Assembly: GCF_015751965.1 (NCBI RefSeq)
Contig: NZ_JADOVH010000001.1
Location: 930,001 to 994,000, forward strand
Direction: 5' to 3'
DNA: 64,000 nucleotides
Source: Frigoribacterium sp. CG_9.8
GTDB taxonomy: Bacteria > Actinomycetota > Actinomycetes > Actinomycetales > Microbacteriaceae
Shown here: positions 36,799-43,279 of the stretch, piece by piece
Numbering within the stretch: position 1 is the first letter of the stretch
How the letters are laid out: each line of letters starts with the position of its first letter
The notes under the pieces: model-generated
What the model was told of the DNA's origin: nothing
Seen by the model: only the letters and a program-made list of their open reading frames with translations
The model's database searches: none
Made by a program: the position numbers and the translations under genes

Positions 36799-37854
36799 AT
36801 GAACAACACCGACTCGACCCCCATCCGCACCGGCATCGTCGGCTACGGGCTGTCTGGCCGGGTCTTCCACGCCCCGTTCATCGCAGCGAATCCCCGCTTC
36901 TCGCTCGAGGTCGTTGCCACGAGTCATGCCGGACGGCAGTCGGTGGCGCGATCGCAGCATCCGTCAATCGAAACGGTCAACACCCCCGGCGAGCTCATCG
37001 AGCGCGGGTTGGATCTCGTGGTGCTCGCCTCTCCCGCTCACGTGCATCTCGAGCAGGGTCTCGCGGCGCTTGCTGCCGGATCCGCTGTCGTGATCGACAA
37101 ACCGTTCGCCGCGTCCGTGTCGGAGGCCGAGCAGCTCATCGCCGCAGCGGAGTCCGCTGCTCAGCCGCTGATGGTGTTTCAGAACCGTCGTTGGGACGGC
37201 GACTTTCTCACCGTGCAGAAGCTCCTGGCCGAAGGTTCTCTTGGAAGGGTTCACCGTTTCGAATCGACATTCGAGCGATGGTCTCCCGAGCTCCACGACC
37301 GGTGGCAGGACACCACCACAATCGCACAGGGCGCAGGCATCACCTTCGACCTCGGCAGCCACCTCATCGACCAGGCGTTGCAGCTGTTTGGACCGGCCAC
37401 GATCGCGGATGCCGAACTCTCGATCCTGAGAAAAGGCGGCGTCAGCGACGACGAGGCCTTCATCTCGCTACTGCACGCCTCGGGGGTGCGGTCGCATCTC
37501 ACCATGAGCCGCTTCGCCGGGCAGACCGGGCCGCGGTTCAGGGTGCTCGGTGATCGATCCGCCTTCACCATCTATGGTCTGGATAACCAGGAGCCCGCGC
37601 TGAACGCGGGCAGCTCCCCAGTCGAAGCGGGATTCGGCGTCGAGTCGCAAGAAAACTGGGGCACCATCGGAATTGCCGGCTCGATGGAGATGCCGTTCAC
37701 GAAGATTCCGACAGAGCGCGGCACCTACGCAGCGTTCTACCGCGGGGCAGCCGCCGCGATCCGGGATGGCGCATTACCTCCGGTCAACCCGCGAGATGCG
37801 CTCGAGACAGTGCGCATCATCGAGCAGGTGCACGCGAGCAGCAGCATCGGCTAA
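36799..37854 (+). CDS. Gfo/Idh/MocA-family oxidoreductase
   Basis: The 351-residue NAD(P)-dependent oxidoreductase has an N-terminal Rossmann fold (IRTGIVGYGLSGRVFHAPF), the VVIDKPFAAS motif (usual EKP, here DKP) and a C-terminal alpha/beta domain with TFDLGSHLIDQALQLFG. Substrates of the family are mostly sugars or cyclitols. This one is unassigned. TATTCT six bases before ATG 36799 supports that start over the one at 36778. Its TAA overlaps the stop of the convergent LysR gene (CTAA). Confidence 0.88.
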   Translation: MNNTDSTPIRTGIVGYGLSGRVFHAPFIAANPRFSLEVVATSHAGRQSVARSQHPSIETVNTPGELIERGLDLVVLASPAHVHLEQGLAALAAGSAVVIDKPFAASVSEAEQLIAAAESAAQPLMVFQNRRWDGDFLTVQKLLAEGSLGRVHRFESTFERWSPELHDRWQDTTTIAQGAGITFDLGSHLIDQALQLFGPATIADAELSILRKGGVSDDEAFISLLHASGVRSHLTMSRFAGQTGPRFRVLGDRSAFTIYGLDNQEPALNAGSSPVEAGFGVESQENWGTIGIAGSMEMPFTKIPTERGTYAAFYRGAAAAIRDGALPPVNPRDALETVRIIEQVHASSSIG

Positions 37855-38801
37855 ACGGTCACCAGCCCCCAGTCGTCGCCGTGCAGCCCGTGCAGTACGC
37901 GGCTGGTCGCGGCAAGGCTCGGTACCCGGCGTGCACCATCGTTGGCAATCAGGTGGATGCTGCGCTCACTGGCCGGCGAGTGGCGACGGATCACCACGCC
38001 CGGTGGTACCGCCGCGGCCACCAGGGCGAGTCTCGGCAGCATCGCCACACCGAGGCCGCTTGCGACCATGTTGATCACGGCGCTGGCGTTGTCCGTCTCG
38101 AAGGCGATCGCAGGGGCGAAACCGGCCAGCTCGCAGACGGCGAGGAGATGGCCGCGACAGCGGGGGCATCCGGCGATCCATCGTTCGTCCGAGAGTCCGG
38201 TGAGGTCAACGACGGGGTGATCTGCCAGGGGATGGCCCGCCGCGAGCACCACGACGGTGTCTTCGGTGAAGAGTGTCTCCGATCCGAGGCCGCTGGCACT
38301 GTCGACGTGCGGGTCGGAACGGTCTCCCGGGTAGCTGAACGTGATCGCCAAATCGATACTGCCCTCGCGCAGCATTGCCACGGCCTCCGGGGGCTGTGCC
38401 TCCACATAGTTGACTCGCACGCCGGGATGCTCGCTGGCCATCGTCGCGAGCAGGCGCGGCACGATCGTGGAGGAGGCGGTGGGAAACGCTGCCATCCGCA
38501 CGGTTCCTGTGCGCAGCCCGGCGAGATCGGCGAGGTCACCGGATGCCGCCTCGAGGGCCGAGGTGATCGTCAGTGCGTGACGCGCAAGTACCATGCCCGC
38601 TTCGGTGAGGCGAACTGAACGGCCCACCCGGGTTACCAGTGGCACGTTGAGTCGCGCTTCGGCGCGCTGCACATGCTGGCTCACCGCGGGCTGGCTGTAG
38701 CCAAGAAGGCGAGCAGCACCGGTGATAGTGCCGGTGTCAGCGATGGCACGCACGATCCGAATCGTCTGCAGATCGAGTGGGGGATCGAAAGTAGACGTCA
38801 T
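37851..38801 (-). CDS. LysR-family transcriptional regulator
   Basis: The 316-residue regulator has an N-terminal helix-turn-helix (LQTIRIVRAIADTGTITGAA, then YSQPAVSQHVQRAEARLNVPLV) and a C-terminal periplasmic-binding-like co-inducer domain. LysR proteins usually control the divergent neighbour, here the class V aminotransferase 70 bases away. TAACAT lies six bases before ATG 38801, favouring that start over the GTG one codon earlier. A co-inducer is not evident. Confidence 0.9.
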   Translation of the reverse strand: MTSTFDPPLDLQTIRIVRAIADTGTITGAARLLGYSQPAVSQHVQRAEARLNVPLVTRVGRSVRLTEAGMVLARHALTITSALEAASGDLADLAGLRTGTVRMAAFPTASSTIVPRLLATMASEHPGVRVNYVEAQPPEAVAMLREGSIDLAITFSYPGDRSDPHVDSASGLGSETLFTEDTVVVLAAGHPLADHPVVDLTGLSDERWIAGCPRCRGHLLAVCELAGFAPAIAFETDNASAVINMVASGLGVAMLPRLALVAAAVPPGVVIRRHSPASERSIHLIANDGARRVPSLAATSRVLHGLHGDDWGLVTV

Positions 38802-38871
38802 CACACCATGTTATGGGTTCCATCGAAAGTATGCTCTTGTCGCATGAATAGCTCGGCGTCATGCTGTACTG
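38802..38871. promoter_or_regulatory. Divergent control region of LysR and class V aminotransferase genes
   Basis: This gap contains the LysR -10-like TAACAT (minus strand, 38813-38808) and TATGCT (38830-38835), a likely -10 for the aminotransferase. A LysR-type operator is expected here, but no clear T-N11-A dyad was identified with confidence. Confidence 0.4.
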
Positions 38872-39948
38872 ATGACGACTACTGTTTCGGCGACCCGCTC
38901 TGCTCTTTCCCCTGCTCTCCAGCGGGCTCGGGCGAGTTTTCAGCCATCCAGTGGGTTCCTCGCCTGTGCGTCGATCGGTATCCCCACCCGAGAGACGGTC
39001 GCTGCACAGAAGGCAGATCTCGACCTGTGGGGGAGCGCCACACGTGACCCCATGGACTACGACGCCATCGTCGAGCGCACACGTCAGTTCTATGCCAAGT
39101 TGGTCTCAGTTAGCCCGCACCGCGTTGCGACCGGTTCGCAGACCTCAGTGATCACCAGCCTGGTCGCAGCCGGGGTACCCGACGGGGCTGAGGTGCTGAG
39201 TGTGGATGGGGATTTCTCCTCCATCGTCTTTCCCTTCATGCAGCTGCCGGGCATCCGCTTACGCACCGTCGCTTTGGCCGACCTCGCATCGGCAATCTCC
39301 GCTGACACGTGGCTCGTAGTGTTCTCCCACATCCAGTCGTCCACCGGAGTTGTGGCAGATGTGTCTTCCATCGTCGCCGCGGCGAAGGCCCACGACGCGT
39401 ACACCCTGTGCGACACCACGCAGTCTGCGGGGGTTCATCCTGTGGATGCCTCACTCTTCGATGCCACGGTGTGCCACACGTACAAGTGGCTGTGTGCTCC
39501 CCGTGGGGTCGCATTCCTCACGCTGAGCGAGCGTTTCCAGGCCAAGCTGCGGCCACTGCACGCGGGGTGGTACGCGGGAGATAAGGTCTGGCAGTCCTGC
39601 TACGGACCGAACATGGCGCTCGCGACTGACGCCCGAGCATTCGACGTCTCGCCGGCGTGGCCGGCCTGGGTTGGTGCGGAACCGGCCATCCGCATGTTCT
39701 CCGAACTCGACATCGCAGAGGTCTGGGCCTACGCCAGCGGTCTCGGCGACCAGCTGTGTGACGGGCTCGGCATCCCACAGCAGCATCAGGCGATTGTGAC
39801 CTGGGCGGATCCGGATTCGACCGACCTGCTCCGGCTCGTCGCGGCCGGCATCAAGGCATCGGGCCGGGCCGGTCGTCTTCGTGCCGCGTTCCATCTCTGG
39901 AATGACGAAGCGGATGTCGCAGCCGTGATTGCCGCACTGCGCCCCTGA
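38872..39948 (+). CDS. Class V aminotransferase/kynureninase-like PLP enzyme
   Basis: The 358-residue fold-type I PLP protein has SHIQSSTGVVADVS, the cofactor Asp in CDTTQSAGVHPVD, and the PLP lysine in CHTYKWLCAPRG. This is the class V pattern shared by isopenicillin epimerase-like, kynureninase-like and cysteine desulfurase-like enzymes. It lacks the long Cys loop of desulfurases. The substrate is unknown. A divergent LysR gene probably controls it. Confidence 0.82.
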   Translation: MTTTVSATRSALSPALQRARASFQPSSGFLACASIGIPTRETVAAQKADLDLWGSATRDPMDYDAIVERTRQFYAKLVSVSPHRVATGSQTSVITSLVAAGVPDGAEVLSVDGDFSSIVFPFMQLPGIRLRTVALADLASAISADTWLVVFSHIQSSTGVVADVSSIVAAAKAHDAYTLCDTTQSAGVHPVDASLFDATVCHTYKWLCAPRGVAFLTLSERFQAKLRPLHAGWYAGDKVWQSCYGPNMALATDARAFDVSPAWPAWVGAEPAIRMFSELDIAEVWAYASGLGDQLCDGLGIPQQHQAIVTWADPDSTDLLRLVAAGIKASGRAGRLRAAFHLWNDEADVAAVIAALRP

Positions 39949-40006
39949 CGTCGTGCTGATCTAGAGCGCCGGGATTGCACTGTCACAACGCGCCAAAGCC
40001 GCGCAA

Positions 40007-41221
40007 TCAACTCGATTTCGGTTGCGTCAGCTTCTGGCGCCACGCCGAGAAGCTTTTGACCGAACCGGCATGAGGCTCGGCCAGCCATGGCCACGGATGC
40101 ATTTGCGCGGCGGTTGTGGCGTACTTCGCAAAGCTCGGCACCGGAGCCCAGGTGATCGCGGCGTCGAGACCCGGGGTGATCTTCCGGGGGTCTCCGAGAT
40201 GCACGATCACTTCGCGCCGCTCGGCTAGGTCTTGGAGCGTCTCCACGAAGAACACCAGTCTTTTGCTCGAGAGCTTGAGCTTCTGCAGCGCAGGTTCATC
40301 GAAGACGAAGATGACCGGGAGCTGCGGATGAGCCACGAGCGCCGGATCATCATCGCCGAGGGATTCGACTGTGAGCACCACTGAGCGGGGTGTGGATCGA
40401 TCAACCACCGTGGCCGGACCTCGCGTTCTCGCCAGATCGTCATCCCGCATGAGCCGTGGATCAGGTTCGGCAACCGGACGCGGATCGCTATCCTCGGGAA
40501 AATTTTGGATCGGGCATTTGCAATTCAGCGGGCATGCCATACACAGTTTGGGTGCTCGTTTCTCCACCTGCCACCGCGCAAAACCATAGGGTTTGCCGGA
40601 ACCTGCGCCGACGGTCCACTGCCACCCGAGAAGGTTGGCAGCGCGCGAGCCGTCGAGCAGGTGCTGATGGAAATACTCCTGTCCGGCGACCCATCCTGCT
40701 CCGGATCGCACGGTGTACTGCGAGGCGAGCCACATGCGAGTCTGATTCACCAGCCAACCGTCCGTTTCCAAAGACGAGATTGCCCAGTTCACACAGGCCA
40801 TCTCGCGCGGCCACGCCTCCGGCGTGAAATCTCCGGACCATGGCACCTCGAACCGCAGATTGTCGTGTAGGGACATTCCCACCCGTGCATATAAATGCCG
40901 GCTGTACTCCTGCCACAGCAATTCGTCACGAAATTTTGAGACATCCGCCGACGGACCGACCGCTGCCTTCCAGACCTCCCGCAGTGGAAGCAACCCGTGT
41001 CGGATGTAAGGCGATAGCCGGGAAGCCCCGCGAGCAGATTGCGGAAGCACCTGATTGCGCTTCGCCGCGTACCCGGTCACATCGAACGCGTTGAGTGCAG
41101 CATTCGCCGCCATTTGCCCACCGCGGATATCCGGACTCGCGCTGATCCGATCGCTCACGAGATGCGACAGGTGACGTTCGACAACGGCTTCGGGAGCAAC
41201 GCCGTCCAGAGAGATGATCAT
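40007..41221 (-). CDS. Photolyase/cryptochrome-family protein with circularly permuted domain order
   Basis: The 404-residue protein contains the FAD-binding helical domain of DNA photolyases at its N-terminus: IRGGQMAANAALNAF, then GASRLSPYIRHGLLPLREV (about 62-80), FRDELLWQEYSRHLYAR, WAISSLETDGWLVNQTRMWLAS and GWQWTVGAGSGKPYGF. The alpha/beta antenna-type domain, normally at the N-terminus, appears after it (about 280-404): LTVESLGDDDPAL, LPVIFVFDEP, SSKRLVFFVETLQDLAER, VIVHLGDP and a final SFSAWRQKL. Between the two lies CMACPLNCKCPIQ (about 224-236), four cysteines that could bind a metal or Fe-S cluster. Repair or photoreceptor activity is inferred only from family. Transcribed alone, divergent from the GT2 gene. 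Confidence 0.82.
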   Translation of the reverse strand: MIISLDGVAPEAVVERHLSHLVSDRISASPDIRGGQMAANAALNAFDVTGYAAKRNQVLPQSARGASRLSPYIRHGLLPLREVWKAAVGPSADVSKFRDELLWQEYSRHLYARVGMSLHDNLRFEVPWSGDFTPEAWPREMACVNWAISSLETDGWLVNQTRMWLASQYTVRSGAGWVAGQEYFHQHLLDGSRAANLLGWQWTVGAGSGKPYGFARWQVEKRAPKLCMACPLNCKCPIQNFPEDSDPRPVAEPDPRLMRDDDLARTRGPATVVDRSTPRSVVLTVESLGDDDPALVAHPQLPVIFVFDEPALQKLKLSSKRLVFFVETLQDLAERREVIVHLGDPRKITPGLDAAITWAPVPSFAKYATTAAQMHPWPWLAEPHAGSVKSFSAWRQKLTQPKSS

Positions 41222-41328
41222 GCGCCGACTCTAAGCCGGGCACATGGAGGAAAACCCTGTGTTTCGCGCACGCGTGGACCGCACTGGTGCCCCGACCGGG
41301 TGTGTTCGGTGGCGAGGTGCTCAACGGG

Positions 41329-41356
41329 TTGACCTATTGAGGGAGTCGCGTAGTCT
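41329..41356 (+). promoter_or_regulatory. Putative promoter of the glycosyltransferase operon
   Basis: TTGACC (41329-41334) and TAGTCT (41351-41356) are 16 bases apart, about 47 bases before the ATG at 41403. A Shine-Dalgarno AGGAAGG (41391-41397) precedes the start, unlike the many leaderless starts nearby. Confidence 0.5.
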
Positions 41357-41402
41357 TCCCCCAGCCTGTGTGCCTATTGTGTATTTACATAGGAAGGTTG
41401 TC

Positions 41403-42854
41403 ATGTTCGGTCGTGCCGTTGGGTTGCTTGTGGCTGCAGTTGTTACGGGGGGCGCCACCCTCCTCTGGGTCGCCGTCAGCATCGATATGCCCAGGGCCAG
41501 AGGCGCGCTGAGCGAGGGGAAGCTCGGCCAGGGCGAATTTCTCTACTCATCTGATGTGCCCGCTCCCCACGTAATCCTGGCGGCAATCGCCCTGGCAGTG
41601 TTCTTCGCTGCGGGTCTCAACCTGCTGGAGTGGCGCGTGACCAACATGTTACGTCGGTCGTCAAACGGCGCACGCACTTCGCTCGCTCCCAAGCTGATAA
41701 TGGCGGCAACGCGCGGCGTCTTTGCTGGCCCCGTGTCGTTCACTGTTCTGATCCCCGCGTATAACGAGGAGGCGTCGCTATCGGCCACCCTCACCTCGCT
41801 CCTGTCTCAGTCACACCGACCGGAGCGGGTAATCGTAATTGCTGACAATTGCACCGACGGCACTGCGGCCATCGCCCGCGGCTTCGGCCTCGAGGTCTAC
41901 GAGACGCGGGGTAATACGCAGAAGAAGGCGGGAGCTCTGAATCAGGTGCTGTCGACTCTGCTTCCCAGTCAAGGCGACAACGACATCATCATGGTGCTCG
42001 ACGCCGACACGATACTCGGGTCAGGCTTTCTTGAGAGCGGGGCCGCGCGCTTCGAAGCCGACCGGGCACTGATGGCGATCGGGGGGTTGTTCCACGGTAA
42101 ACCCGGCGCTGGACTGCTCGGTCAGATGCAGCGCAACGAATACACCCGCTACTCTTCACAGGTGAACCGCCGCCGCGGCAAAGTCTTCGTGCTCACCGGG
42201 ACAGCATCGATGTTCCGATCCAGAGCGCTGCGCGAAGTAGCGCGCAATCGCAGCACCGTCATCCCTGGTACGCGGGAAGACGTCTATGACACTCACGCTT
42301 TGACCGAAGACAATGAACTCACTCTTGCGCTGAAAACGCTCGGCGCGGTCATCACCTCCCCGGCTTCGTGCACCGTTGTCACCGAGGTGATGCCCAGTCT
42401 GCGCTCCCTGTGGGTGCAGCGCCTGCGCTGGCAGCGGGGGGCCCTCGAAAACATCGGTGCTTATGGTATTCGGCGGCCGACTTTGCGGTATTGGGCCCAG
42501 CAGCTCGGGATCGGCTACAGCGTCATCGCCCTGACGTCGTTTCTTTCCCTCATCGTGATCACCCTGCTTTCCGTGGACCTATGGATCTGGTTTCCGTTTT
42601 GGCTTGGACTCGGCACTGCGTTCACGATAGAACGAGTGGTGTCGGCATGGAACGGTGGTTGGCCCGCACGACTGCTGGCCGTGACCGTGGTGCCGGAGTT
42701 GGTTTTCGACATGTTCCTGAATCTCGTCTATCTCAAGGGGATTTTCGACATCACCCGCGGCCGCCAGGGCGCTTGGGGCCCCGGTGTCGACGCCAATCCT
42801 GTCGTCGTCGGCGGCGAGCAATCCGACCAGACTCAGCTGTCGGGTGCAAGCTGA
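41403..42854 (+). CDS. Membrane glycosyltransferase family 2 (polysaccharide synthase-like)
   Basis: The 483-residue protein has two N-terminal membrane segments, a cytoplasmic GT2 domain and two or three C-terminal membrane segments. Processive-type motifs are visible: FTVLIPAYNEEASL, IADNCTDGT, VLDADT, TEDNELTLAL and the QxxRW box QRLRWQRG. This resembles BcsA/PgaC/hyaluronan synthase-like enzymes that polymerise and extrude a polysaccharide. No PilZ domain is present. ATG 41403 follows AGGAAGG. It overlaps the small downstream gene (TGATG). The polymer is unknown. Confidence 0.87.
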   Translation: MFGRAVGLLVAAVVTGGATLLWVAVSIDMPRARGALSEGKLGQGEFLYSSDVPAPHVILAAIALAVFFAAGLNLLEWRVTNMLRRSSNGARTSLAPKLIMAATRGVFAGPVSFTVLIPAYNEEASLSATLTSLLSQSHRPERVIVIADNCTDGTAAIARGFGLEVYETRGNTQKKAGALNQVLSTLLPSQGDNDIIMVLDADTILGSGFLESGAARFEADRALMAIGGLFHGKPGAGLLGQMQRNEYTRYSSQVNRRRGKVFVLTGTASMFRSRALREVARNRSTVIPGTREDVYDTHALTEDNELTLALKTLGAVITSPASCTVVTEVMPSLRSLWVQRLRWQRGALENIGAYGIRRPTLRYWAQQLGIGYSVIALTSFLSLIVITLLSVDLWIWFPFWLGLGTAFTIERVVSAWNGGWPARLLAVTVVPELVFDMFLNLVYLKGIFDITRGRQGAWGPGVDANPVVVGGEQSDQTQLSGAS

Positions 42855-43201
42855 TGGGGTTGCCAGCGGGGATCCTGTTTCCCGAGTCGATATTGCAGTC
42901 CCCATTGATCACAGTGCTCGCTGCCTTTGTAGCGGTGAACACCGTCATCTACGCGACACTCGCGATCGCGAAACTCTTCCCGATCGTGCGCTGGGGTGAC
43001 TTTTTTCCCGGCCGCCGGCGCCGCTCCGAGACCCGCAGTATCTTCCCAGAGTCGAAGCAACTGGACGGTGGCCGAGAGCCGAAAGGAGCTCATGTGGGTG
43101 CCGTCAGCGACCGTCTTGCTGGCGCCGCGCGACAGGCACGGGTACGCCGATCCAAGCGCGGCGCAGCACCGCCGAACCCCCACGGTATCCGCGGAATCTA
43201 A
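42854..43201 (+). CDS. Small membrane protein coupled to the GT2 gene
   Basis: The 115-residue product is not recognised. It has one hydrophobic helix (about residues 17-42, PLITVLAAFVAVNTVIYATL) followed by a strongly basic, probably cytoplasmic tail (FFPGRRRRSETR and later RQARVRRSKRG). It starts inside the GT2 stop codon, so it is translated together with the synthase and may be an accessory subunit. Confidence 0.65.
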   Translation: MGLPAGILFPESILQSPLITVLAAFVAVNTVIYATLAIAKLFPIVRWGDFFPGRRRRSETRSIFPESKQLDGGREPKGAHVGAVSDRLAGAARQARVRRSKRGAAPPNPHGIRGI

Positions 43202-43279
43202 CTCGCCGGCCAGCGGTGCGCGCGGCCACCCACTGTGAACGCCGGCAACGACAGCGGCCGTCACCCGAGAGCGTGCGGC

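Noticed and set aside
38844-39047. Cys-rich small ORF beginning MNSSASCC upstream of the class V aminotransferase
   Set aside because: It overlaps the aminotransferase gene in another frame, with no conserved pattern; the Cys come from GC-rich out-of-frame codons.
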